Shown here: positions 29,770 to 38,718 of the stretch, in pieces
Layout: every line of letters begins with the position of its first letter
Numbering within the stretch: the stretch's first letter is position 1
Source: CAXXFQ01 sp963674475
Lineage (GTDB): Bacteria > Planctomycetota > Planctomycetia > Pirellulales > Thermoguttaceae
Length of the DNA stretch: 64,000 bases
NCBI GenBank assembly: GCA_963674475.2
Contig: CAXXFQ010000008.1
Span: 652,005 to 716,004 of the forward strand
Direction of reading: 5' to 3'
Notes under the pieces: model-generated
Told to the model about the DNA's origin: nothing
The model's input: the letters and a program-made list of their open reading frames with translations, nothing else
The model's database searches: none
Program-made: the position numbers and the translations under genes

Positions 29770-30798
29770 ATGGATGTTGGTATGCAGCAAGTGTCTCTTG
29801 AAACGGCCGATTCCAAACCGACTTTGAATACCGGCTTTATGGTTGCCTTGGGAGTCTTGGCCCTCGCCGTGGTAGTTTTGTATCTATCTGCCTTCAAAGG
29901 GCTGGTTCAGCTTTGGTGGGAGTCAGACGACTATTTTTACGGATTTTTCGTCATCCCCTTTTCGCTCTTTCTGGCTTGGGATCGTCGTGAAATGCTGGAA
30001 GAGATAGGGGGTGTTTTCAAAGGGAGCTGGTGGGGGCTGGCTGTCGTTCTGGCCGCCACGGCGGCTCACTGGTATGGTGCCTACCATTATTATTTTTCCA
30101 TTGAAGCGATGACGATCGCGCCGACCGTGCTGGGTATCGTCTTGTTGGTTGGCGGTTGGAAAGCGATCCGCTGGCTTTGGCCTTCGATTCTTTTCCTGGC
30201 CTTGATGGTTCCTTTGCCGAGTCGTTATGCGACCTTGCTTCGCGGCCCGCTCCAAGAGATAGCCACCAAATCGAGCGTGTTTATTTTGCAGACGCTTGGG
30301 ATTCCGGCGGTCATTCAAGGGGCCGGCGGGAACGTGATCGTCTTGCCCGGTGACCTGCGGATCGGCGTGGTGGAAGCGTGCAGTGGCATTCGAATGTTGA
30401 TGCTCTTCTTCGCGGCCTGTATCGGGACCGCCTTGATCATCCGTCGAGATGCGGTGACGCGAACGATCGTCGTTTTCAGTGCGATTCCGATTGCGATTAT
30501 TTCAAACGTGTTGCGGATTACGTCAACCGCGATTTTGTATGTGTATGTCAGTCAAGAGCTGGGCGAAAAGATTTTCCACGATCTGGCCGGATGGTTTTTG
30601 ATGCCGACGGCGATCATCCTTTTGTTGATCGAGCTGGCCATCCTTGGAAAGTTGTTTACGCCGCCGGAACGAAAGGCTCCTTTGGCGCTCGGTCCGATGC
30701 CGTTGGATCGGGGCAGAAATCGGGGTCGGGGAACGATCCCGGGCGTCCGACCTCCCGAAAGCCGAAGGCCTCCGGAAGAGAGGGAAAAGCCAGAGTAA
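29770..30798 (+). CDS. Exosortase (PEP-CTERM protein-sorting transpeptidase)
   Basis: Integral membrane cysteine transpeptidase-like enzyme that processes proteins with C-terminal PEP-CTERM signals. The catalytic residues are Cys-204 in VVEACSGIRML, Arg-249 in ISNVLRIT and His-270 in KIFHDLAGW, all in the order and spacing of the exosortase/archaeosortase family. Eight or so hydrophobic helices are present. The last 45 residues are a Pro/Arg-rich soluble tail (RPPESRRPPEERE), unusual for the family. It opens a cluster with a tyrosine autokinase, a WecA/TagO-like enzyme and EpsI. A PEP-CTERM protein at 62842-63678 is a possible substrate. The subtype is not decided. Confidence 0.93.
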   Translation: MDVGMQQVSLETADSKPTLNTGFMVALGVLALAVVVLYLSAFKGLVQLWWESDDYFYGFFVIPFSLFLAWDRREMLEEIGGVFKGSWWGLAVVLAATAAHWYGAYHYYFSIEAMTIAPTVLGIVLLVGGWKAIRWLWPSILFLALMVPLPSRYATLLRGPLQEIATKSSVFILQTLGIPAVIQGAGGNVIVLPGDLRIGVVEACSGIRMLMLFFAACIGTALIIRRDAVTRTIVVFSAIPIAIISNVLRITSTAILYVYVSQELGEKIFHDLAGWFLMPTAIILLLIELAILGKLFTPPERKAPLALGPMPLDRGRNRGRGTIPGVRPPESRRPPEEREKPE

Positions 30799-30869
30799 GT
30801 CCGTGTGCTTCGCGACCTCCAGTGTCCTCCGGTTTATCCGGTCTCGTATATCTCATCTTTTAAGGATTA

Positions 30870-30898
30870 GGAGCGAAGGAAAAAGCCTCCTTCGCTCC
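30870..30898 (+). promoter_or_regulatory. Strong hairpin before the autokinase gene
   Basis: GGAGCGAAGGA (30870-30880) pairs with TCCTTCGCTCC (30888-30898), eleven pairs with a 7-nt loop. No T run follows, so it is not a plain intrinsic terminator. It may stabilise or process the transcript between exosortase and the kinase. Confidence 0.45.
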
Positions 30899-30995
30899 CG
30901 CAGTACTTATCAACTTTTGCTTGTCTATCAAAAATCCTTCCGCGTAGAAGACCGAATAATTACTACCCCACATGTTCGCCGAGGAGAAGAAGTCT

Positions 30996-33245
30996 ATGTC
31001 GAGCCAATCCGACGTTTCCCCTATGGAAAACCAACCTTCAGAAGATCATTCGTTAACGGTCCAAGGAAGTAAGCCGATTGGAAACGTAGGAAGCACGACT
31101 GTCGAGTGGGCTGCCGTTTCGCCCACGGAAAATAACCTCCAAAAAGGAGTGACTCCCACGGCGTATGTCCACGCCCTTCGACGTCACTGGCTCTTAAGCG
31201 GAGCGATGGGGGTGATTCTGGCCGGAATTGTCGCGGTGTTGCTTTGGGTCTTGTTGCCGAAGACCTATACCACGTCTTCTTTGATTAAAGTGGCGATGCA
31301 GTCCGATTCGATTGTGGGAGACGAGCGGGCGCGTGTGTACGCACCCCTTTACGAAGTGGAAAAAGGAACCCAGTTGGGACTCGTTCGAAGCCCGTTTGTG
31401 TTGCAGGCCGCTTTGCGAGCGCCGGGCATCAGCAATCTGTCGATCGTCAAGAAGCGAAAAAACGATATCATTACCTGGCTTAAAGAAGAGCTCAGGGTCT
31501 CCTACCCCGGTAATGCGGAACTTATGGAAATCTCCTTGTCGGGAGATAGTCCTTCGGAGGTGACGAAGCTGGTCCAGGCGATTACCGATGCTTATTGGAA
31601 GGAGTCGGTCGAAAAGGAAGAAGATCGCAGACGCGCGAAATTGGCCGAGTTGGAACGGTGCTATTCGCAACAGAGCGAGAAGGTACGAAAGGCCCGGTCC
31701 TCGTTGAGCGCCTTGGCTGAAACGATGAAAACCTCCGATCGGGAGGCCGTAAGCATCCAACAGCAGGCGGCGGTGCAACGGTTGGGCGAGTCGAGGCGTC
31801 AACTGTACACGGTTCGGCGCGAATTACGCCAACTCCGTGGCCAACTCGTGGCCCAGCAAAAGGCCTTCGAACGGCTCAATGAGATTCAAGGGGACGATTT
31901 CGAGGTTCAGGAAGCGATCCAGCGAGATCCGATCATGCGTCAGCTCTTGCAGAAGGAGAGTGGCTATCGCGAAATGGTTGCCCAGCAAGAACGGGTCGTT
32001 CGCCCCGGAAGCACCAGTTTGTCGGCGGATCGATTTTCGAGACAGTTTCAATCGATTACGGCTGAATGTGAATCGCGACGAACGGAAATTCGCGAAATGA
32101 TTCAAAAAGCCAAACAGGCCAAACTGAAAGAGATGCTTGCCGATCTTCAGGTAAGAGTAGACGTTTTGGCGCGGGAAGAAAAGGTGCTCGATGGTGAATA
32201 TCTGGAGCAACGAGAAGAAGTGAACCAGATTGGCAAGTCCTCGGTCGAATTGGAGATGAAGCAAAAGGATTTGGAAACGTATGAGGGAATGCTCAGGCAA
32301 CTGGCGGGCGGGCGAGAGACACTCAAGATCGAGCTGAGTTCCAAGCCGAGAATCCAGCTTCTCCAGAAAGCGACTGACCCGAAGACTTATGATAATCCCA
32401 AAATTCGGATGGCGCTGACACTGCTGGGGTCGGGCATCGGCTTTTTCATCCCGGTTTGCGGGTTGGTTTGGTGGGATGTTCGCAAGCAACGAATTAATAC
32501 GCCCGACGAAGTGTCGAAAGACCTTGGTCTGAACGTGATCGGGTCGGTTCCGATCATTCCGGGTCGGGCTATCGGGCGTCTCAATGCCCCCGGTCGGAAG
32601 AACCAACTGTGGAACCTGCGTCTGACTGAATCGATTGATGGGATCGCGGCCCGCCTTTTGCGGAACGCGGCGATCGAAGAGTCTCGAGTGGTTTTGGTGA
32701 CCAGTGCGGTCAGTGGCGAAGGAAAAACGACCTTGGCCACCCAGATAGCCATGAGTTTGGCTCGGGCCGGGAAAAATACCGCTTTGGTCGATTTCGACTT
32801 GCGACGTCCCTCGATCGACAAGGCGTTTCAGTTGCCGTTGGATCCGGGTGTCAGCGAAGTGCTCTGTCAAGAGGCGACGGTGGCCGACGTGGTTCAGCCG
32901 ATCGATTTCCCGAACCTGTCGGTGGTGACTTCCGGCCGTTGCGATCGCTTGGCCTTGCAAGCTTTGGCCAACGGTGGCGATGCTCTGATTTTTGAGGAAT
33001 TGCGAAAAGAGTTCGACTTTGTAATCGTCGACGGAAGCCCGATTTTGCCGGTGGCCGATTCGCGTTACGTCGCCCAACATGTCGACAAGGTTGTCATGTC
33101 GGTTTTCCGAGACTTCTCTCGGGCTCCGCGAGTCACCTCGGCTTGTGAAATCCTCAACGCCTTTGGTGTCGAAGAGCTGGAAGCGGTCGTGATCAGTTCG
33201 GGAGAGGACAGTTACGGAACCATTGACGCTGATGTCGGGGCTTAA
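30996..33245 (+). CDS. Polysaccharide-chain-length protein with tyrosine autokinase (Wzc/BY-kinase type)
   Basis: A single polypeptide with a Wzz/GumC-like part and a bacterial tyrosine kinase. The first transmembrane helix is WLLSGAMGVILAGIVAVLLW. Long coiled coils follow (from QQAAVQRLGESRRQL to KAKQAKLKEM), then a second helix that includes LLGSGIGFFIPVCGLVW. The cytoplasmic kinase has Walker A SAVSGEGKTT (about 572), Walker A' ALVDFDLRRPS and Walker B FVIVDGSPI. The C terminus has only one Tyr (SYGTIDADVGA), so the usual Tyr cluster is missing or reduced. It controls exopolysaccharide chain length and export. GAGGAG is nine bases before the ATG at 30996; the frame opens at 30972. Confidence 0.9.
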   Translation: MSSQSDVSPMENQPSEDHSLTVQGSKPIGNVGSTTVEWAAVSPTENNLQKGVTPTAYVHALRRHWLLSGAMGVILAGIVAVLLWVLLPKTYTTSSLIKVAMQSDSIVGDERARVYAPLYEVEKGTQLGLVRSPFVLQAALRAPGISNLSIVKKRKNDIITWLKEELRVSYPGNAELMEISLSGDSPSEVTKLVQAITDAYWKESVEKEEDRRRAKLAELERCYSQQSEKVRKARSSLSALAETMKTSDREAVSIQQQAAVQRLGESRRQLYTVRRELRQLRGQLVAQQKAFERLNEIQGDDFEVQEAIQRDPIMRQLLQKESGYREMVAQQERVVRPGSTSLSADRFSRQFQSITAECESRRTEIREMIQKAKQAKLKEMLADLQVRVDVLAREEKVLDGEYLEQREEVNQIGKSSVELEMKQKDLETYEGMLRQLAGGRETLKIELSSKPRIQLLQKATDPKTYDNPKIRMALTLLGSGIGFFIPVCGLVWWDVRKQRINTPDEVSKDLGLNVIGSVPIIPGRAIGRLNAPGRKNQLWNLRLTESIDGIAARLLRNAAIEESRVVLVTSAVSGEGKTTLATQIAMSLARAGKNTALVDFDLRRPSIDKAFQLPLDPGVSEVLCQEATVADVVQPIDFPNLSVVTSGRCDRLALQALANGGDALIFEELRKEFDFVIVDGSPILPVADSRYVAQHVDKVVMSVFRDFSRAPRVTSACEILNAFGVEELEAVVISSGEDSYGTIDADVGA

Positions 33246-33329
33246 TACGCAAGGAGTGCCCGTTGCCGAGTCCTCCCTCTTTTCTGGTGAAGTTGCAGAA
33301 ATATCGCTAGGGGAAAGAGGGAGAACTCC

Positions 33330-33358
33330 TTTTCGAGAAAAGAGAACCGCTCTATAAT
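33330..33358 (+). promoter_or_regulatory. Possible promoter upstream of the WecA/TagO-like gene
   Basis: A TATAAT (33353-33358) lies about 95 bp before the ATG. The -35 region is only TTTTCG. The motif CTTTTCGAGAAA occurs in the -35 zone and again 40 bp downstream, a possible pair of regulator sites. Confidence 0.35.
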
Positions 33359-33452
33359 GAACGCCTCCTCTTTTCGAGAAATGAAAAAAGAAAAGTATTG
33401 AGGAAACGGCTCCGAAGGCAGACCTCTTTTCTGAAACGAGAAAACAACCGTT

Positions 33453-35267
33453 ATGGATTCCGAACCGACGATCTTCCTGGTGGCTTGTCTCATGAGCCTT
33501 GCGTTGACGGTGCTCATTCGTGAGATTGCGCCACGCATTGGGCTGACCGACAATCCGGACGGCCGACGGAAGCTGCACGGGCGGGCGACCCCTTTGGGTG
33601 GCGGCGTTGCGGTTTACTTGACCACAGCGATCATTCTCGGAACCCTTTGGATTTCTCCAAGCGTCACTTCCCCTGTCGATGCAGAGCTCTCTCTCCAGGC
33701 GGGGGAGGTGGTTTCGACTCCTGAAGGAGAGAAAACGTCGGAAGAAAATCTCGAAGCGGTAAATGATGACCATCGCCGATTTCATCCTTCGATTTCCCCG
33801 TCGGTACAGAAAAAGCGGTCCGATATCTCGGAAGGCCAAGTCGAGAGAGGAACAGTCGAACCGGCCGATATCCGTTCCAAGCTTCGAAAAGGCTATCCTT
33901 TTTTGCCGACCCTTTTGTTGGCCGGGCTGGTGATCGTCTTGGTCGGTTTGGTCGACGACATGAAAGGGCTTCCCGGCAAAGTTAAATTACTGGGCCAGGT
34001 GGTCGCGGCGTCGATTCTGATTTCCAGCGGATTGATGATTCGGGCGTTCGAACTTTTTGGATACGAATTCTATCTCGGTTGGTTGGCCTATCCGTTTACC
34101 TTGTTTTGGCTTTTGGGTGCTATCAACGCTTTGAACCTGTTGGACGGGTTGGATGGCCTTGCGACCATGCTTGGGATTATCCTGAGCGGAACGATTGCCG
34201 CCATGTCGGTGGTGACCGGGAACGAGGGGGTCGCGATTACGTCCATGGTCTTTGCGGCCAGTTTGTTGGGGTTCATGCGATTTAATTTTCCCCCGGCTTC
34301 GATTTTTCTGGGCGATACGGGGAGTATGCTGATCGGCCTGATGGTCGGCGGTTTGGCGATTCACGGTTCGCTCAAGGGGCCCGGAACGGTACTCTTGGCC
34401 GCGCCGTTGGCGGTGTGGACGATTCCGTTTTTCGATTCGGCGGCGGCCATCCTTCGACGCAAGCTCACGGGAAAAAGTATCTATGCCACCGACCGGGGGC
34501 ATCTCCACCATCGTTTGATGAATAGCCTCGGAAGTAATCGAAGGGTGTTGGGATGGGTTGGTGCCGCGTGTGTGGTGATTTCGTTGGCAGCGATTATCGG
34601 ACTGGTTCTCAAAGACGATCGTATTACGTTGTTGACCTGTTTTGGTGTGGTGGCCATATTTATCGCAACCGGGCTTTTTGGACGGGTCGAATTGTTGTTG
34701 GTCGGCAGTGGAATTCGTCGGGTTGGTCATATTCTTTCTCGTTCGATTCGCGGTAAGCAGACTTGGCAAACTTCGATTCGTCTTCAGGGGTCATGTGAGT
34801 GGGATGTGCTTTGGGCGACGTTTGTCGAGTCGGCCGATAAATTCGGATTGTGTAAAATTCGACTGGATGTCAATATACCGACGATCCACGAAGCCTATCA
34901 CGCGGCGTGGGAGCGACCGCTCGCCGGACCGGCCGATCGTTGTTGGCATGTGGATATTCCTTTAGTGGTTGGGCTACAGATGGTCGGACGCATTCAGGTT
35001 TCGGCTGAAAGGAATGGAGAATCGGCTTGTGTTGATATCAGTCAGCTTATGGAATTGATTGAGCCGTTCGAAGGCCGCCTTCAGGTAATTACTCAAGAGA
35101 AACAAGATTCACGTAACAAAGATCTTCCGGCCGTTCTCGAGACGCAACAGGACGAGGTTGACGATTTTTCAGCAACAACGGCTCCGGTCGAGCGGCTTGC
35201 CGAGAATAGCGATCCTCATCCCGAAGAAACTTTTTCGGAGCTTGCCCAGAAACTTCCCAAACGTTAA
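33453..35267 (+). CDS. Undecaprenyl-phosphate glycosyl-1-phosphate transferase (WecA/TagO/MraY type) with long C-terminal extension
   Basis: Integral membrane enzyme of the PNPT superfamily that transfers a sugar-1-phosphate from a UDP-sugar to undecaprenyl phosphate, the first step of a polysaccharide. Motifs in order: LHGRATPLGGG, the Asp-Asp motif VGLVDDMKGL (about 165), NLLDGLDGLA (about 226), IFLGDTGSM (about 285) and DRGHLHHRL (about 347). Two features differ from typical 350-residue members: an insertion of about 80 hydrophilic residues after helix 2 (about 70-150) and a soluble C-terminal region of about 180 residues after residue 425. It belongs to the exosortase-linked exopolysaccharide cluster. 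Confidence 0.9.
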   Translation: MDSEPTIFLVACLMSLALTVLIREIAPRIGLTDNPDGRRKLHGRATPLGGGVAVYLTTAIILGTLWISPSVTSPVDAELSLQAGEVVSTPEGEKTSEENLEAVNDDHRRFHPSISPSVQKKRSDISEGQVERGTVEPADIRSKLRKGYPFLPTLLLAGLVIVLVGLVDDMKGLPGKVKLLGQVVAASILISSGLMIRAFELFGYEFYLGWLAYPFTLFWLLGAINALNLLDGLDGLATMLGIILSGTIAAMSVVTGNEGVAITSMVFAASLLGFMRFNFPPASIFLGDTGSMLIGLMVGGLAIHGSLKGPGTVLLAAPLAVWTIPFFDSAAAILRRKLTGKSIYATDRGHLHHRLMNSLGSNRRVLGWVGAACVVISLAAIIGLVLKDDRITLLTCFGVVAIFIATGLFGRVELLLVGSGIRRVGHILSRSIRGKQTWQTSIRLQGSCEWDVLWATFVESADKFGLCKIRLDVNIPTIHEAYHAAWERPLAGPADRCWHVDIPLVVGLQMVGRIQVSAERNGESACVDISQLMELIEPFEGRLQVITQEKQDSRNKDLPAVLETQQDEVDDFSATTAPVERLAENSDPHPEETFSELAQKLPKR

Positions 35268-35351
35268 TAGAGAGTCCTTTTTGGTGGGCTTTTTTCATTC
35301 CTAAAACAGGTCCTCCTTTTCTGAGATAATGAAACGAGGTTGGTCGAAACG

Positions 35352-36101
35352 ATGAAGAATATGACTGTTAAAGCGGTAATTGCGATCGTATTTGTTGTTG
35401 CGATTGCTGTAGGCACAATAGTCGTGCGTGAGTGGGGGGGCATGGATAAAGAGGTTGTGCTTCCGAACGATTCTATGGAAACCTTGCCAATGGCGTTTGG
35501 AGATTGGACCGGGAAAGAGACTGAATTGGATGATCGTCTTTTCCGAAAAATCGGCGCCGACGAAGTGGTAAATCGGCTTTATACCAACAAGACTGGCAAG
35601 GCAGTCACGTTTCATGGCGCTGTCATTGGAACCTTTGTACGTAATATCCCGCACCATCCGACCGTATGTTATGGGGTGGCCGGTTGGACCTTGATCAAAC
35701 AAAAAGAAGTGGAAATTAAAATTCCCGGCGAGGAACCGATCAAGGCGAGTACCATTATTTACGATATGAACGGTCGTCGACTTATGGTCATGTTTTGGTA
35801 CCTTTTTGGTGATTTGGCGGTCCACGATAATATGGGGATGGCCGAGGCGCTTCGCGAGTATCGAGACGCGGATCACTGGCCTTCCACGATCAAGTTTCTG
35901 CTTCAAACCGAGCTGACGACCCCCGAACAATCGGAAGAAACCTTGTTGAGGTTTGCCAGGGAGCTCTATGCGATTACCAAGGGAGCCCAAGACCACGGTT
36001 TTGGGGGAGGTACGGTCGCTGAGGTGAAATCGGAATCGGTTGATTCCAAAAAGCCGGAAGCCAAGCCGGCAGTAGTCGCCACGGAATCGGCTAAAGAGTA
36101 A
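35352..36101 (+). CDS. epsI: Exosortase-associated EpsI family protein (DUF3485)
   Basis: Membrane-anchored periplasmic protein of the EpsI/DUF3485 family that accompanies exosortases. An N-terminal hydrophobic helix (VIAIVFVVAIAVGTIVV) precedes the domain with METLPMAFGDWTGKE, IPHHPTVCYGVAGWTL and MVMFWYLFGD, the conserved pattern. The role is not known in detail; it is thought to assist polysaccharide or PEP-CTERM protein handling. The C-terminal 40 residues are low-complexity Lys/Glu/Ala. The frame starts at TTG 35340, but ATG 35352 is preferred. It lies 84 bp after the WecA/TagO-like gene and ends in a terminator. In many genomes EpsI is fused to or adjacent to exosortase; here two genes separate them. 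Confidence 0.88.
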   Translation: MKNMTVKAVIAIVFVVAIAVGTIVVREWGGMDKEVVLPNDSMETLPMAFGDWTGKETELDDRLFRKIGADEVVNRLYTNKTGKAVTFHGAVIGTFVRNIPHHPTVCYGVAGWTLIKQKEVEIKIPGEEPIKASTIIYDMNGRRLMVMFWYLFGDLAVHDNMGMAEALREYRDADHWPSTIKFLLQTELTTPEQSEETLLRFARELYAITKGAQDHGFGGGTVAEVKSESVDSKKPEAKPAVVATESAKE

Positions 36102-36152
36102 GGGCAGTCTCCTCGAGCGAAAAGTCGCCTTTCGCTTTTTCGAAAATTCCCA

Positions 36153-36195
36153 CGGCTCCAAGTGTCCTCCTTTTGACGCTGGGAGCCGTTTTGTT
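36153..36195 (+). terminator. Intrinsic terminator after epsI
   Basis: ACGGCTCC (36153-36160) pairs with GGAGCCGT (36182-36189), followed by TTTTG. It ends the exopolysaccharide unit. Confidence 0.75.
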
Positions 36196-36319
36196 GTCTC
36201 ATGTAAAAAATTCGCTCGGTCACGTTTTGTGGCTGTTGTATTTTCATTGGTTTTCGACCAATTTGTCGTACGGGGGAAACCCTGGTGTTCGAATCGGACC
36301 GGTAAATGAAAAGGTAGTT

Positions 36320-36937
36320 ATGCCTCCGCAATTGGTTTATTTTGATCTTGGTCGGGTTTTGGTTGATTTCGAGATAACGCGACTGTTCGGCCAAGTCGCG
36401 GCTGTTTCCGGGGTTGAACCGGATTGGATCCGACATTGGTTTTTGGATAGCGGATTTTCGCGTCAGTTGGAGACCGGACTGGCAACGGAGCAGGAATTTT
36501 ATGAAAAATTTTGCCGGGAGACCGGCACCGAGGTGGAGTATCATACGATTCAGAATGCGGTCAACGATATCTTTGAGTTGAATCTCTCCATCCTTCCTTT
36601 GGTGTCGGCGTTGAAAGCGGCTCGAATTCGGATCGGGATTCTTTCGAACACGTTTGGCGGTCATTGGGAATATATAAAAAATCGCTATTCCGGTCTGATT
36701 TCCATGTTCGACTGTACGACGTTGAGCTATGAGGTCCATGCGATGAAACCGGCTCCGGAAATCTATTATCGGGCTGCCGAAAAGGCGGGCGTTCCGCTTT
36801 CCCGTCTTTTTTTTACCGACGATTTGCAGGAAAATGTTTTGGGAGCGCAAGCGGTCGGGATGGACGCGGTGGTGTTTCGAGATGTGAAACAACTGGCCGA
36901 CGACCTACGCGAGCGCGGGCTCCGTTTTTCACTCTAA
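36320..36937 (+). CDS. HAD-superfamily hydrolase (YihX-like)
   Basis: A 205-residue member of the haloacid dehalogenase superfamily. Motif I is YFDLGRVLVDFE, with the nucleophile Asp. Motif II is IGILSNT, motif III the Lys in HAMKPAPEIYY and motif IV FFTDDLQENVLGA. The pattern resembles YihX-type sugar phosphatases (alpha-D-glucose 1-phosphate), but the substrate cannot be read from sequence. Translation probably starts at ATG 36320 with AAGG five bases upstream; the frame is open back to 36173, across the epsI terminator, which makes the longer form unlikely. Its stop codon overlaps the end of a family B repeat. Confidence 0.88.
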   Translation: MPPQLVYFDLGRVLVDFEITRLFGQVAAVSGVEPDWIRHWFLDSGFSRQLETGLATEQEFYEKFCRETGTEVEYHTIQNAVNDIFELNLSILPLVSALKAARIRIGILSNTFGGHWEYIKNRYSGLISMFDCTTLSYEVHAMKPAPEIYYRAAEKAGVPLSRLFFTDDLQENVLGAQAVGMDAVVFRDVKQLADDLRERGLRFSL

Positions 36938-37073
36938 CAGTCCGTTGAAAAAGTCCATCCGGGTCTTTTTCAACCTCGGCAATTGCGACAACAAGTGGCC
37001 GCAAGCCTCGCATAGTCAGCGTTTTTTAAAATCGCTGACTATGTGGAAAACATCGTGTTTTCCCTAGCAGCCC
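36934..37073 (-). repeat. Family B dispersed hairpin repeat, copy 1 (140 bp)
   Basis: Read on the minus strand it has four stem-loops: GGAAAACA-CGA-TGTTTTCC; CATAGTCAGCG...CGCTGACTATG; GCGGC...GTCGC; and AAAAAGACC-CGGAT-GGACTTTTT, which looks like a terminator stem. The termini are GGGCTGCTAG and CGGACTGTTAG. Its right-hand end (36934-36937) overlaps the stop codon of the HAD gene. It is exactly as long as copy 2 at 54623-54762. Next to it, on its far side, a hairpin TAGCAGCC...GGCTGCTA follows. Confidence 0.85.
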
Positions 37074-37278
37074 CTTTTTCAATAGGCTGCTAAAGCGGAT
37101 TTTGCGAAAGGGGGGGCCGTTTCTCGCACTGCCCCAAGACGGAAGCGGTCCTTTGGGGTATAATAAGGGGGCCTTTTCCATCCGGATCTCTGACCAAGGG
37201 GGATCGGGTGTGGCTTGGCGGTCCTCAAAAAAAGTCGATTTCCTCAATCTCTGCACAAACGGATATCCCCAACTTCTT

Positions 37279-38607
37279 ATGCGTTTCGTTCATTACCTGG
37301 TCGGTTGCCGTCTTCTCCCCTTTTTGGTCGTGATGGTTTTGTTTGGCCACGCGGTCGGCTGGGAAGTCGGTTCGGGTTGCGCGCAGGGATGCACAACGCC
37401 GGTCCACCGTTATGCGATCTACAACTGGTCGGTTGCCCCCTATTGGCTGTTTTGCCTCCACGAAGGGGCGTCGGTTCCGCCGGAATTCGAATCGCTCCAA
37501 GCGAAACTCATCGAGCGCAACGAATCGTCGCAAAGGCCCAATCTGAAATGGCGAGCGGTCGATTTGACTGACTCGAGGCGGTGGGACCATTTGCCCGAGG
37601 AATATCGCCAGTTATGGCAACAGCGCGACGACAAGGAAAAACCGCTTTATCTCTTGTTGGACCCGCGAGGGCTTTTGGTCCATCATGGGCCTATTTCCGA
37701 TTTCGAACTGAACTCGCTGATCGATTCGGCCGCGCGACAGGAGCTGGGTCGATTGATGCACGAGGGAAACGCGACGGTGCTGGTTTTGATCAAAGGGACC
37801 GACTCGCAAGCCAATCAGCGGGCGGAAGCCATGATGCAATCGGTGATCGACCAAGCCGCTTCGGGAAAAATCGTTCATGCTCCTCTCTTGAGTGACGCTT
37901 CGGTGCCGACGACTCCGGTTACGGAAGCCCCTTCGGATGATTCGAGCGGCTCGGTGATGAGCACGTCGGTCGAGGGCCCGATTTCGGTCGGACGGCTTTC
38001 TCTCTCGCCGGACGATCCCAACGAAAGGTGGCTCTTGCGCAATTTGCTTTCGGTTGAGCCAGACCTGAAAAATCTCCTTGGAAAACCGATGGTTTTTGCC
38101 GTCTATGGGCGAGGGCGGGTTCTTCCTCCGTTTGTCGACAAGGGAATCAATGAGGAAAATCTGCTCGATGGCGTCCGCTTTTTGACCAGCCCCTGCTCCT
38201 GTCAGATCAAAGAGCAGAATCCGGGCGTCGATCTTTTGATGGATTGGGACTGGGAAGCGACCGCGGACGCCCTGACCGCCGAGGATGAGACCGAGGTGAC
38301 CCAGGCGACCGGACTTCAATATATCGAGCTGACCCCGGGAGATTTGAAAGAAAGCTCCGAGCGTCGGGCGGCTTCGGGCACTTCGCCAGACCGATTGGAT
38401 CGTGTGGTGGAAGAGAAAAACGCACCCGTCGAGGAGGCGGTTTCCGGAAAACCCGAAAGCGAACCCGATCAAGCGGGGCAAGCCGGGGCGGAAGATATTT
38501 CGAGTTTCACTCAGGCCCAGATTTGGCGTTTGGGGCTCGGACTGGGGATTGCCGCGATGATCGTGTTTTTCTTCGGATGGCGAATCTTACGAAAGGCCCG
38601 TTTTTAA
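37279..38607 (+). CDS. Exported protein with C-terminal membrane anchor, planctomycete-type, function unknown
   Basis: A 442-residue protein. The N terminus is a signal peptide (LLPFLVVMVLFGHAVGW). The start of the mature part, CTTPVHRYAIYNWSVAPY, matches a motif that I recognise from planctomycete and related exported proteins of unknown function (C-x-x-PV-x-RYA-x-x-W-x-x-x-PY). Residues 100-190 might form a thioredoxin-like region (LYLLLDPRGLLVHHG) but lack a CxxC. CSC occurs near 302. A C-terminal helix (LGLGIAAMIVFFFGWRIL) then anchors it, with the main domain probably periplasmic. The start at ATG 37279 gives the signal; the frame extends to 37102. No operon partner such as an ABC permease is adjacent. 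Confidence 0.7.
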   Translation: MRFVHYLVGCRLLPFLVVMVLFGHAVGWEVGSGCAQGCTTPVHRYAIYNWSVAPYWLFCLHEGASVPPEFESLQAKLIERNESSQRPNLKWRAVDLTDSRRWDHLPEEYRQLWQQRDDKEKPLYLLLDPRGLLVHHGPISDFELNSLIDSAARQELGRLMHEGNATVLVLIKGTDSQANQRAEAMMQSVIDQAASGKIVHAPLLSDASVPTTPVTEAPSDDSSGSVMSTSVEGPISVGRLSLSPDDPNERWLLRNLLSVEPDLKNLLGKPMVFAVYGRGRVLPPFVDKGINEENLLDGVRFLTSPCSCQIKEQNPGVDLLMDWDWEATADALTAEDETEVTQATGLQYIELTPGDLKESSERRAASGTSPDRLDRVVEEKNAPVEEAVSGKPESEPDQAGQAGAEDISSFTQAQIWRLGLGLGIAAMIVFFFGWRILRKARF

Positions 38608-38718
38608 CCCGTTTTCGACTTTGATGTCGCGGTGTCTCTTGTGGCCGAGATTTTGTGATGCAGTCCAACGGACAAAAAGACCGCTTGTAGCTCAAATTGA
38701 GATTTTTTGAAATGCCCT

